From Novosphingobium sp. KA1 (GTDB taxonomy: Bacteria; Pseudomonadota; Alphaproteobacteria; Sphingomonadales; Sphingomonadaceae): a DNA stretch of 64,000 nt. Positions 1-7,797 of this stretch are shown piece after piece (within the stretch, counting starts at the first letter, position 1; the number at the start of each line of letters is the position of its first letter). The translations under genes and the position numbers were made by a program. The notes under the pieces are model-generated. The model had not been told where the DNA came from, made no database searches, and saw nothing but the letters and a program-made list of their open reading frames with translations. The stretch lies in the NCBI RefSeq assembly GCF_017309955.1, contig NZ_CP021247.1:372001-436000 (forward strand), given 5' to 3'.

Positions 1-1
1 G

Positions 2-775
2 GTTTCCGGCCCCGATCCGCGCCGCGGCGTGGCCGCCACCAGCGGCGATGCGCTGCTGAAAGGCGGCAAGCGCACGCCCTCCGGCATCGATGGCGCGATG
101 GAGTGCCAGGACCTGATGGCGCTCGATTTCAAGAGCCAGATCTTCCAGGCTTTCGCCCAGATACCCCGCTACTCCGAGTGGCTGCTGGAAACCGACCTGA
201 ACGACACCTACGCCTACCAGAAACGCACCTTGAAGCTGCTTCAGTGGGGCGAACCAGCGGGTGCGTGGCGCCTCAAGGCCCCCACGCACATGCTCTACCT
301 CGATGCGCTGACCGCCGCCTTCCCCGACGCCCGTTTCGTCATGACCCACCGCGATCCCGCCGACGTGATCCTCTCCGTCGCCACCGTCTATGCCGACATC
401 ATCGGCAAGTTCACCGACCATGTCGACATGGCCTACCTCGGCGACCTCAACCTGCGCTGCTGGTCCGAGGCGATGAACCGCGCCATCGCCTTTCGCGAGG
501 GCGGCCACGACCACCGCTTCTTCGACATCCACTTCCGCGCCATGCACAAGGACCCGCTCGGCGAAGTGCGCGCGCTTTATGCCTGGCTCGGCGAGGAGGT
601 CTCCCCCGCCTTTGCCGAAGCCATGGCCCAGTGGTGGGCCGGCAACACCGAAACCGAACGCATGGGCAAGCCCGATCCCGCCCGGTTCGGGCTCGATCCC
701 GCCGCCGTGCGCGAGCGCTTTGCCCCCTATCTCCAGCGCATGGCGCGCTGGGCACCCTTCGATGCGGCAGCATGA
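2..775 (+). CDS. Sulfotransferase family protein (5' end outside the window)
   Basis: The frame is open from base 2, so this is the C-terminal part of a longer protein. The visible 250 or so residues match the bacterial sulfotransferase family that moves sulfate from PAPS to a hydroxyl or amine. A WRLKAPTHM segment is followed by PDARFVMTHRDP, the strand and loop that contact the 3'-phosphate of PAPS in this family, then a C-terminal helix-rich part ending in a KPDPARFGL-type segment. The N-terminal P-loop-like motif must lie upstream. The acceptor substrate cannot be told. The next gene starts 41 bases downstream on the same strand, so the two may be co-transcribed. The GTG at 29 is probably internal, not the true start. 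Confidence 0.8.
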   Translation, partial: VSGPDPRRGVAATSGDALLKGGKRTPSGIDGAMECQDLMALDFKSQIFQAFAQIPRYSEWLLETDLNDTYAYQKRTLKLLQWGEPAGAWRLKAPTHMLYLDALTAAFPDARFVMTHRDPADVILSVATVYADIIGKFTDHVDMAYLGDLNLRCWSEAMNRAIAFREGGHDHRFFDIHFRAMHKDPLGEVRALYAWLGEEVSPAFAEAMAQWWAGNTETERMGKPDPARFGLDPAAVRERFAPYLQRMARWAPFDAAA

Positions 776-816
776 CCCTTTCCCAAACACATTCCCTAGG
801 CACAGGTGATTAGAAC

Positions 817-1440
817 ATGAGCAAGCCCAACAGCGGCCCGGTGAATTTCGACGAAGCGGCCCGCATGGCGCAGACCACGGCGGGCGGCCCGCGCTATGCC
901 CCGCTGCGGCTCGAGGAGGTCAGCCCCGAGGGACAGGAGCAGGTCGATGCGATTCGCGCCGCCTTCCATATCCCCGAAAGCCGCCCCTTCCCCGACGTCA
1001 GCCTGATCACCCTGCGCCATCCCGGCATGTTCAAGGGCCAGATGGTCCTCGGCATCGAACTGGCCGCGCGCGGCGCCATTCCGGGGCGTGAGCGCGAATT
1101 GATGATCCTGCGCCTTGCCCGCCTGGCCGGGGCGCCGTTCGAATGGTGCGAGCATGTCGATATCGGCAAGGCCTTCGGCATCACCACCGAGGAAATCGAG
1201 CGCGTGCTGGAAGGCTCGGCCGCGCCGGGCTGGAGCGCGCACGAATCGGCGATGCTGCGCGCGGTGGAGGAACTCGTCGCCGATCACTGCATGGCCGATT
1301 CGACCTGGGACACCCTCGCCCAGACCTGGGACGAGAAGCAGATGCTCGAAGTGCCTATGCTGGTGGGCGCCTACCTGATGACGGCGCTTCAGCAGAACAC
1401 GTTGAAAATTAAGCCGAAGGGCGGTTTCGACTACCGCTGA
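817..1440 (+). CDS. Carboxymuconolactone decarboxylase (AhpD-like) family protein
   Basis: A 207-residue cytoplasmic protein of the carboxymuconolactone decarboxylase/AhpD-like fold. The central GRERELMILRLARLAGAPFEWCEH block is the family signature: conserved Arg, then the E-W-x-x-H type active-site stretch, here with a Cys before Glu-His. It lacks the CxxC of true AhpD peroxidase partners. Members of this length are often annotated only to family level, so decarboxylase activity is not shown. It follows the sulfotransferase by 41 bases and may share its transcript; the start is the ATG at 817, preceded by a weak purine-rich stretch. A hairpin about 57 bases after the stop may end the unit. 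Confidence 0.8.
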   Translation: MSKPNSGPVNFDEAARMAQTTAGGPRYAPLRLEEVSPEGQEQVDAIRAAFHIPESRPFPDVSLITLRHPGMFKGQMVLGIELAARGAIPGRERELMILRLARLAGAPFEWCEHVDIGKAFGITTEEIERVLEGSAAPGWSAHESAMLRAVEELVADHCMADSTWDTLAQTWDEKQMLEVPMLVGAYLMTALQQNTLKIKPKGGFDYR

Positions 1441-1496
1441 CAGGCGCATTTCCCGCCGCCTCCCGCAACCTCTCCGTCTGCCGGTTCGGCAAACCG

Positions 1497-1528
1497 ACAC
1501 GCGCGGCCCATCGGGCGGCGCGTGTTTG
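1497..1528 (+). terminator. Candidate terminator hairpin after the CMD-family gene
   Basis: ACACGCGC (1497-1504) pairs with GCGCGTGT (1518-1525), closing a GC-rich loop and followed by only three T. The stem is perfect, but the short T tract makes termination uncertain. Confidence 0.45.
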
Positions 1529-1807
1529 CATGTCTGTGGACAAGTCCGGCACCAATTCGGGGAAGTCTGGGGACAGGCGGTGCACCGGCAGCGGACATCG
1601 CCTGCCGAGGCCTGTGGATAGACCTGGGCAAATCCCCTGAAAAACCTAGGGAAAGATTGGGAAAAAACGGGCCGGGTGGTCTTTTGCGCTAGGCAAGACC
1701 GACCCGGCCCAGGAGGACAGGAAGGGCAGTACCGACACCCCATGACAAGTGCCGGAACCGGGTCCTTGGGTGCAGGCTTGACGGCCAGGACAAGCTGCGT
1801 ATCAATG

Positions 1808-1826
1808 GCTAATGATAATCATTCGC
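1808..1826. promoter_or_regulatory. Fur box (iron-responsive operator)
   Basis: GCTAATGATAATCATTCGC matches the classical 19-bp Fur operator GATAATGATAATCATTATC at 16 of 19 positions, including the whole core. It lies 86 bases before the ATG at 1912, a usual operator position. The rest of the 471-base gap (1441-1911) holds the hairpin at 1497, an AT-richer stretch at about 1620-1690, and no other gene I can support. Only the gene at 1912 reads away from the box downstream. Confidence 0.75.
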
Positions 1827-1911
1827 AAGTGCAAGCTCTTTTCGTCCAAGCCCGGAAAGAGCCCCGCCCCTGCCCTTGCGCATTGCCTGTTTCGCAACCT
1901 GGAGACCTGCC

Positions 1912-2358
1912 ATGTACCAGTATGTCGACCGCCCGCTGAGCACTCTGGACGAAGGCTGCCGCTTCCTCGTCTGGTCGATGCGGGCCTGGGTCACGACACT
2001 GTCGCAGCGCCGCTGCCCGGCCGAGTCGCTCGCCCCGGCCTTCGCGCGCTGGCGCATGATCGGCGGGCTCCAGCCGTTTCACCGCGCCATGCTGATGTTC
2101 AACCGCGACGCGCTGGAGACTTTCGCGTTCTGCCCGATGGCCTGCGATCACGTTTCGGAGCACGAGGCGGTGATTCTCGAACTCGTCTCCTCGCTGCGCG
2201 ACCGCGGCGCCCAGGCGACTCGCGAGACGCTGGAGCTGGTGGTTCAGGAGGACGCGGTGGGCGACCTGCTCGAAACGCTGTCCAAGCTGGGCGCGGCCAT
2301 GGCGATTGCCGGGATCTTCCCCGAGCAGCCCGTCGCAGCGCCCGAACACCGCGACTGA
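1912..2358 (+). CDS. Conserved hypothetical protein behind a Fur box
   Basis: A 148-residue protein without signal peptide or clear membrane segment. I do not recognise the family. It is mostly helical by composition, with a FRFLVWSMRAW-like amphipathic N-terminus, and two cysteines in FCPMACDH. The start at 1912 (MYQYVDRPL) is chosen because GGAG lies about 8 bases upstream; an in-frame ATG at 1876 would add 12 residues and has no such site. The near-perfect Fur operator 86 bases upstream suggests that it is repressed by iron and induced in iron shortage. It stands alone: the next gene is convergent. Function unknown. Confidence 0.7.
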   Translation: MYQYVDRPLSTLDEGCRFLVWSMRAWVTTLSQRRCPAESLAPAFARWRMIGGLQPFHRAMLMFNRDALETFAFCPMACDHVSEHEAVILELVSSLRDRGAQATRETLELVVQEDAVGDLLETLSKLGAAMAIAGIFPEQPVAAPEHRD

Positions 2359-2376
2359 CAGGCTGGCTGGCGGGCG

Positions 2377-2676
2377 TCAGGGGGCGCTCGCAACCCAGCC
2401 GATCAGCCCGGCCAGAGCGATCGCCTGCAGGGCAACGATGGCCATGAGGTAGTTCACGAAGGGCTGCTTGCGCGTCTTGTGGCGGAACATCCGCCGCCCC
2501 AGCAGCGCGCCGGGCGACCCGCCGATAGCCGCCAGCGTCAGCAAGTGCCGCTCCGACACCCGCCGGCCGCCGCTTACACCGACTCTGCGCGACTGCACCT
2601 TGTCATAGCCGTAGACGGCGAAAGTCCAGAAATTGAGCCCGCATAGCAGCGCGGCGACAAGCATGGGTGCATTCAT
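2377..2676 (-). CDS. DUF1294 family small membrane protein
   Basis: A 99-residue protein with two hydrophobic helices, residues about 4-22 and 75-95. Between them lies the DUF1294 signature: YGYDKVQSRR, then RRVSERHLLTLAAIGGSPGALLG and RMFRHKTRKQPF. This small family of inner-membrane proteins has no established biochemical role; in some bacteria the domain is fused to cold-shock domains, which is not the case here. It converges on the Fur-box gene with an 18-base gap. The start ATG at 2676 fits the family length. Confidence 0.85.
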   Translation of the reverse strand: MNAPMLVAALLCGLNFWTFAVYGYDKVQSRRVGVSGGRRVSERHLLTLAAIGGSPGALLGRRMFRHKTRKQPFVNYLMAIVALQAIALAGLIGWVASAP

Positions 2677-2777
2677 GCGCTGCGCCTAGACGCAATCACC
2701 GAAGCTGGGCAGTCCTTAGCGCCATCGCGCCAACAGCGCATAACGGAAACTCGGAAGCACGCGTTCGCTGGTACGCC

Positions 2778-3626
2778 TCAATCGCCTCCGGGCCATCGGT
2801 GCGCCCGTATGACGGCGAGCCAACGATGAGCCCGATCTGAGCGCTGTCTATCTGCACGGCTCAACAACTGTGTTAGCCCGTAATGAACATAGCGCCGACG
2901 TAAGATCGAGGGCCGCGGCGCAATTAGCGCCAAGACGTTTAGGATCATCGCTAGAGCAACAATTAACCTCGCGACCAAAGCCGTTGGATATTCGGTGTGC
3001 CAGACTTCGACCATCAAGATGAACTGCATTACGACGCTACCTAGCGCCGCCAGTACAGCGATCAGAACCACAAGGGCTATCGCCAGTAGCTGGCTCATGC
3101 CACTGCTAACTGGAAACATATCTTTAGGATATCCAAGGCTTGTCCGTGAGAAACTAAAATAATGAAACGCCTCGGGATAACGGAGATAAAGCCAGGCCTT
3201 TCGCGGCGGCTTTGCAAACTTTGCCTGCTGCTCGAACCAAGTCCGCAGCATGCTAAATTTTGTGAAAATTGTAGAAAACCAAAGCGATGTTAACGCGGCC
3301 CCGATCAAGGCCACTGGCAAGAATCCGCTCCGGGTTATCGCAACACCGCCGAGGCTGGCAGATTCGACGACGCCATAGATCGATAGAAAGGCCAGTGAAG
3401 AGGCCACTACCCACAAGCCTACAGCTTTATTGAGGCTGCCGCGCAGTTGAATGAGTTCTCCGTAAACCGCATCGCGCATGTCTTCGGTAATCGGCGGCCC
3501 TTGTTCCAGCAGCACATGCTGAATCTCACCGTCGTTCATCAAACGTGTCTTTGTTAGCCAATCCTTTTCGGTGCGCACCCACGGGCGCAGATCATTAATC
3601 GTTTCCAGCCATCGCTTAAGTCCCAT
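2778..3626 (-). CDS. Low-GC hypothetical membrane protein
   Basis: A 282-residue protein not recognised as a known family. Four hydrophobic stretches suggest membrane helices at roughly residues 70-92, 100-120, 177-203 and 217-240, with an N-terminal cytoplasmic region rich in charge and a basic C-terminus. I chose the ATG at 3626 (MGLKRWLE); a further in-frame ATG at 3641 would add five residues. Base composition is visibly lower in G+C than the flanking genes, and codons such as AAA, ATT and TTA are used freely, unlike the neighbours. This suggests recent acquisition together with the gene at 3744. No mobility gene or att site is visible next to it. Confidence 0.6.
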   Translation of the reverse strand: MGLKRWLETINDLRPWVRTEKDWLTKTRLMNDGEIQHVLLEQGPPITEDMRDAVYGELIQLRGSLNKAVGLWVVASSLAFLSIYGVVESASLGGVAITRSGFLPVALIGAALTSLWFSTIFTKFSMLRTWFEQQAKFAKPPRKAWLYLRYPEAFHYFSFSRTSLGYPKDMFPVSSGMSQLLAIALVVLIAVLAALGSVVMQFILMVEVWHTEYPTALVARLIVALAMILNVLALIAPRPSILRRRYVHYGLTQLLSRADRQRSDRAHRWLAVIRAHRWPGGD

Positions 3627-3743
3627 AGCCACGACATACACCTAAACTTTACCAGCGGCACCCAAGACCTGCTCCCCGCTAACCGGCCCGCCTTTTCGAG
3701 CCTCCAGCCATAAACAGTCAGTCTGCAACCAGCCCAAGGCTAA

Positions 3744-3998
3744 TCAACGTGGCAAATGATAGCGCACAGTCAGACTTGCGCCTTTACCGCTCGGTGGACC
3801 TGCGATGACTTCGTCCAAAACTCGACGCTCTTGCTCCATCGCCTGACAGCAACTGGGCATCTGATGATTATGTCCGGGATAGCCTCCAAGCTTTCGGTGG
3901 AGCTCGCCCGCATTGATTTCAACATAGGGGAGCCCATTTCGCTCTGCTGTCCGGAGAATCAGGCCTACCTCGCTCCGAAACTCATCTGATGTGGGCAT
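3744..3998 (-). CDS. Small conserved hypothetical protein (GELHRKLGGYPG family)
   Basis: An 84-residue protein. Motifs that I recall from a widespread family of about 90-residue proteins are EFRSEV, EINAGELHRKLGGYPG, NHQMPSCCQAM and a C-terminal KGASLTVRYHLPR. Similar domains are sometimes annotated as HNH-endonuclease-associated, but no HNH catalytic residues are present here, so I do not claim nuclease activity. The ATG at 3998 (MPTSDEF) matches the usual family start; upstream in-frame codons to 4073 are probably leader. Like the gene at 2778 it is low in G+C and sits in the same likely acquired islet. Confidence 0.6.
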   Translation of the reverse strand: MPTSDEFRSEVGLILRTAERNGLPYVEINAGELHRKLGGYPGHNHQMPSCCQAMEQERRVLDEVIAGPPSGKGASLTVRYHLPR

Positions 3999-4116
3999 TG
4001 CTCGAATCCCCGAATATTGTTTCTGTGATGTCGTAATTTCAATCATAACAAAATCAAAGCAGTCTTTCCGCAACTGCCCCTACTCGCCGATGTCACGAGT
4101 TTCCGGTTCCCGCCCG

Positions 4117-4192
4117 CTCAGGCTGAGCCTGTCTAAGCCCCATGATACGGAGCGCGAGGCTTCCCATCCTTCGACAAGCTCAGGATGAGCGG
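4117..4192. repeat. Dispersed inverted-repeat element (CTTCGACAAGCTCAGG type)
   Basis: CTCAGGCTGAGCCTGTCTAAGCC (4117-4139) is the imperfect reverse complement of CTTCGACAAGCTCAGGATGAGCGG (within 4168-4192), with about 4 mismatches over 24 bases. Such paired sequences are common between genes in sphingomonads. With the palindrome at 4261 it fills the 367-base gap 3999-4365, in which I see no gene. Confidence 0.6.
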
Positions 4193-4260
4193 GGTGGGTG
4201 GAGCGGTGGCCACTTCCGACCTCGCAATGCGTGCCCAGCGGTTAGGCGGCGCACAAGGTG

Positions 4261-4304
4261 GACATTTCGAGGGTCCGGGGGATCATCCCCCGGGACTTCC
4301 CTTT
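4261..4304. repeat. Palindromic 3'-flank repeat, copy 1
   Basis: The stem CCGGGGGAT / ATCCCCCGG (about 4275-4293) sits inside a longer block beginning GACATTTCGAGGGTC and ending GGGACTT. A second copy lies at 15378. Both copies sit just beyond the stop codon of a minus-strand gene, so the structure may lie in the 3' end of that transcript. The stem base pair next to the end differs between copies (C:G here, T:A there), keeping pairing. Confidence 0.6.
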
Positions 4305-4365
4305 TCTCCTCTTCTGAACCGCTGCGCGCCCACGCATAGCGGTCCCAGTTTCGCTGGAATGCCGC

Positions 4366-5247
4366 TCAGTCCAGCGGCGCGACGTCTACCGAGAAGAACA
4401 TCGTCTGCTCCGAGGAACCCCGGAAGGTGCCGTCGAGCGGGGCGACGTCCGAGTAGTCGCGGCCCATGCCGATGAAGATGTGGTCGGTATCGGCCAGCAT
4501 GTCGTTGGTGGGGTCGAAGCCGATCCAGCCGAGTTCGTCGCCGCACCACAGGTTTACCCAGGCGTGCATGGCGTCGGCGCCGACGAGGCGGTCCTGACCC
4601 GGTGGCGGCAGGGTCCGCAGGTAGCCGCTGACGTAGGCCGCCGGGATGCCGTGGGCGCGGGCGGCGATGATCATGATATGGCTGAAGTCCTGGCAGACCC
4701 CGTGGCGCGCGCGGAAGGCTTCGATGGGCGGCGTATCGGCGACGGTGGCGCCCGATTCGTAGGCGAACTGGTCGTGGATCGCCGCCATCAGCGCGCGGCC
4801 TGCCTCCACCACCGGCATCGTCTCGCCAAGGAACGCGCTCGACCACATGGCGATGTCGCGCTCCGGCACCGCGATCGGCGAGGCGAAGCTGTAGGAGGCG
4901 GGGCCGAGCGGCGAGAGGTCGGGCTTGAGCATCGCCCGTTCGCGCAAGTCGGCAAGGCCGGGGCCGGTGGCATCGGTGATGCGCGCGGGCAGCGGCTCCT
5001 TCTCCACCGTGAAGCGGCTCTCGATCTGGAGCCGGGAGATCGGCTCGCGCAGGGAGAACCGCGCCTCGTTGACGTAGTAGCCGCCCTCGCGCTCGGCCAC
5101 GGTGGCGGGCTGGGGATCGACGCTCAGCGCATAGTCGCTGAGGCGCTGTCCCCGCCATGGGCTGGGGCGCAGGCGCGCGTTGAACTGGGCGAGGCGCACG
5201 GGGGCGGCATATTCCAGCGTGGTGATATGGCTGACCGAATAGCGCAT
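4366..5247 (-). CDS. Transglutaminase-like cysteine peptidase family protein
   Basis: A 293-residue protein with the bacterial transglutaminase N-terminal beta domain (residues about 1-80, MRYSVSHITTLEY) followed by a transglutaminase-like core. The catalytic triad is visible: Cys185 in HGVCQDFSH, His228 in DAMHAWVNL, Asp245 in GWIGFDPTND. Enzymes of this fold in bacteria are thought to act as peptidases or amidotransferases on peptides, not as protein cross-linkers. It is the last gene of a three-gene operon: its ATG overlaps the stop of the ATP-grasp/alpha-E gene by one base (TGATG), implying coupled translation. It is cytoplasmic, with no signal peptide. Confidence 0.88.
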   Translation of the reverse strand: MRYSVSHITTLEYAAPVRLAQFNARLRPSPWRGQRLSDYALSVDPQPATVAEREGGYYVNEARFSLREPISRLQIESRFTVEKEPLPARITDATGPGLADLRERAMLKPDLSPLGPASYSFASPIAVPERDIAMWSSAFLGETMPVVEAGRALMAAIHDQFAYESGATVADTPPIEAFRARHGVCQDFSHIMIIAARAHGIPAAYVSGYLRTLPPPGQDRLVGADAMHAWVNLWCGDELGWIGFDPTNDMLADTDHIFIGMGRDYSDVAPLDGTFRGSSEQTMFFSVDVAPLD

Positions 5248-7790
5248 CACAGCAAGGCGGTCCGCCGCTCGGCCTGTTCGGGGTCGAACTGGAGGAAGTA
5301 ACGCGCCGAAATCGCGTCGGACAGGCCGTAGAGTTCCTGCTCGATCTCGGTGAGGGCAAGGCTGGTCATGTCCTGTGCGGCGGCGGCCTGGAGGCGGCCG
5401 AGCAGCGCGCGGGCGGCGCGCATCGGCGCTTCGGGCAGGTTGTCGTCGCGCACGCTGGGCAGCGCGGCGAGATGCTCGACCACACCGGCGATCTGGAACA
5501 CCAGCGCGCGCGGGTTGTCGGGATCGAGCAGCAGGAGATCGCGCACCGGCCCGGCCATCGGCCCGGTCAGGTAGCGCGTGCGGTAGATGATCTGGCTGTC
5601 GCACAAGTCCAGCAGCACGCCCAGGGCGCCGGTGCCGTCGGGGCCATCCGGCCCGGCGGGCGAGGCGGCATCGCCGAGGCGGCGCACCATGCGGCAGATG
5701 CCCTGCGCACGCTCGATCCGCTGGCCGATCTCGAGGAAGCGCCATGCGGCGGAGCGCACCATGTTCTCGGAGACAAGGCCCGCCAGCGCGCTGAAATGCT
5801 CGGTCAGCGACCGCACCGCGCCCAGCAGGGTGGCGGGGCGATGGAGGTCCACTTGCGGCACGGCCTGGCTGACCAGCCGCCAGAAGTCGCGCGCGAAGCG
5901 TTCGCGCAGGGCCAGCCCCACCGCCTGGCGCCGCCGCATCAGCGCGGTGACGCCGCCGGGCAGGCTTGCCTCCGCCAGCACCGCGGCGCAGATCGCCTGC
6001 ACGTCCGCCGCCGCGCCGGGAGCCTCGTCCTGCGGGGCGATGCTGCCGGTTTCGCCCAGCAGGCCGACCAGCGCGCCGACCACGCCGCCCTGCTCCGCCG
6101 GGCCGCCATCGATCTCCACCGAGCCGTCGAGCAAGGCCCGCAGCACGCGCGTGACCAGCTGCGCGCGTTCGTTGTAGCGGCCGAACCAGTAGAGATTGTC
6201 CGCCGCCTGGCTGGCGAGAATGCCGCCCCCGCGCGAGATCGGCGGCTCGGTCAGCGTGCGCACGGTGAACTGCGCCGGGCTCGGCGCCTCGTCCACCACC
6301 CAGACGTCGGCGGAAATCTCGCCCTCGCCCATCAGCGAGGTCGGCAGCGCCTGACTGGCGGCGAGGCGGGCGAAGCCGCCGGGCATGACGGTCCAGTTGC
6401 CGTCGGCATCGCGGGCGACAAAGGCGCGCACGGTGAACGGGCGCGGCACCACTTCGCCGCCGACGATGGCGGGCGCGGTGGAGAGGTGGACGATCTCCTG
6501 CCCGCAATAGTCCATCGGGCGGCGGGCCAGCGCCTCGAGCAGCGCGCCGCGCTGCACGCTGTCGAGGTCGGCACCGGCCACCGGCTCGCGCCGCTCCAGC
6601 CCCTCGACCGGCTGGCCGAAGGCGGGCAAGATCGCAAGCTCGGCAAGCCGCGCGGCGACGGTGGCGCCTTCCGCCGCCTGCCCGCACCACCAGGTGGCGA
6701 TGTTCGGCAGGATCGGTTCCTCGCCCAGCACGACCTTGCACAGACGCGGCATGAAGGCGGCGAAGGCGGGGCTTTCCAGCACTTCGGTGCCCGGCCAGTT
6801 GATCATGCCCACACCGCCGCGCGCCCAGGCCTCGAACAGGTTGGCGACGCCAAGCTGCGAGCGGGCGTCGAAGGCCAGCGGGTCCAGCGACGTCGTGTTG
6901 ATCCAGCGCCAGATCGAATCGACGCGCTTGGGGCCCGCGATCGTGCCGACCCAGAGCCGGTCCTCCACCACCGAGAGGTCGCGCCCTTCCACCAAGGGAA
7001 AGCCGAGATAGCGCGCGAGATGCGCCTGTTCGGCATAAGTCTGGTTGAAGCGCCCCGGGGTCAGCAGCGCGATGCGCGGCGCCTCGCGCCCGCAGGCGGC
7101 AATCATGCCTTCGCGCATGACCGCAAAGAAATCGACGATGCGGCGCACTTGCTGGTCGGCCAGCAGGTGCCCGGCGAGCCGGGTCATTGCCAGCCGGTTT
7201 TCCAGCGCGTAGCCGATGCCCGAGGCGATCCGCACCCGGTCCTGCAGCACCCGCCACTGGCCGCGCGGGCCGCGCGCGAGGTCGGCCGAATAGACCTGGA
7301 TGAAATGGGGATGCGCCTGCTCCGCCCCCAGCCGCCGGGCCGGGTCGAGCATCTTGCGCGCGAAGAACGGACTTCCGGCGATGACGGCCGCCGGCAGATG
7401 GCCTTCGCGCACCATGCGCTGGTCGCTGTAGATGTCGGCGGCGAGGTGTTCGAACAGTTCGGCGCGCTGGATCAGCCCGCGCTCGATCACCTCCCACTCG
7501 CCCGCGCCGATCACCACCGGCATGGCGTTGAGCGGCCATGCGCGTTCCTCTTCCTCGCCGGTGACGCGGAAGGTCAGGCCAAGGTCCGCGGCATTGCGCG
7601 TGGCGGTGTCCTGCAAGGCCACCGGATCGCCCTCGGACAGCGCGGCAAGGCCGGAGGCGACCGCCCGCCAGCGCGCGGCAACCGGATCGGCGGCATCACC
7701 GAACAGGTCGCCGCCCGAGACCGGCACCGGGTAGGCATCGAGCCAGCCGGGCGGGCTATCGGTCAGTCCGGGCGGCGGTGCGGCGGCCAT
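5247..7790 (-). CDS. Circularly permuted ATP-grasp / alpha-E domain fusion protein
   Basis: An 847-residue fusion of two proteins that are often separate genes. The first half (about residues 1-460) is a circularly permuted ATP-grasp type 2 domain: it contains the GLTFRV, YSDQRMVREG, RIALLTPG and WPGTEVLES blocks of that family. The second half (from about residue 520, SRGGGILASQAADNLYWFGRYNERA) is the alpha-E domain, an all-helical partner domain. ATP-grasp enzymes of this group are predicted to ligate an amine to a carboxylate, and are found with transglutaminase-like peptidases in a presumed peptide-synthesis and modification pathway. The start at 7790 follows the upstream stop by 7 bases. 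A longer open frame upstream lies inside the previous gene. Confidence 0.85.
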   Translation of the reverse strand: MAAAPPPGLTDSPPGWLDAYPVPVSGGDLFGDAADPVAARWRAVASGLAALSEGDPVALQDTATRNAADLGLTFRVTGEEEERAWPLNAMPVVIGAGEWEVIERGLIQRAELFEHLAADIYSDQRMVREGHLPAAVIAGSPFFARKMLDPARRLGAEQAHPHFIQVYSADLARGPRGQWRVLQDRVRIASGIGYALENRLAMTRLAGHLLADQQVRRIVDFFAVMREGMIAACGREAPRIALLTPGRFNQTYAEQAHLARYLGFPLVEGRDLSVVEDRLWVGTIAGPKRVDSIWRWINTTSLDPLAFDARSQLGVANLFEAWARGGVGMINWPGTEVLESPAFAAFMPRLCKVVLGEEPILPNIATWWCGQAAEGATVAARLAELAILPAFGQPVEGLERREPVAGADLDSVQRGALLEALARRPMDYCGQEIVHLSTAPAIVGGEVVPRPFTVRAFVARDADGNWTVMPGGFARLAASQALPTSLMGEGEISADVWVVDEAPSPAQFTVRTLTEPPISRGGGILASQAADNLYWFGRYNERAQLVTRVLRALLDGSVEIDGGPAEQGGVVGALVGLLGETGSIAPQDEAPGAAADVQAICAAVLAEASLPGGVTALMRRRQAVGLALRERFARDFWRLVSQAVPQVDLHRPATLLGAVRSLTEHFSALAGLVSENMVRSAAWRFLEIGQRIERAQGICRMVRRLGDAASPAGPDGPDGTGALGVLLDLCDSQIIYRTRYLTGPMAGPVRDLLLLDPDNPRALVFQIAGVVEHLAALPSVRDDNLPEAPMRAARALLGRLQAAAAQDMTSLALTEIEQELYGLSDAISARYFLQFDPEQAERRTALL

Positions 7791-7797
7791 GGGGTCA

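Noticed and set aside
1534..1620. Two sequences close to DnaA boxes (TGTGGACAA, TGTGGATAG) in the gap before the Fur box
   Set aside because: Only two imperfect matches, no clear AT-rich unwinding region and no origin-linked genes nearby. Not enough for an origin.
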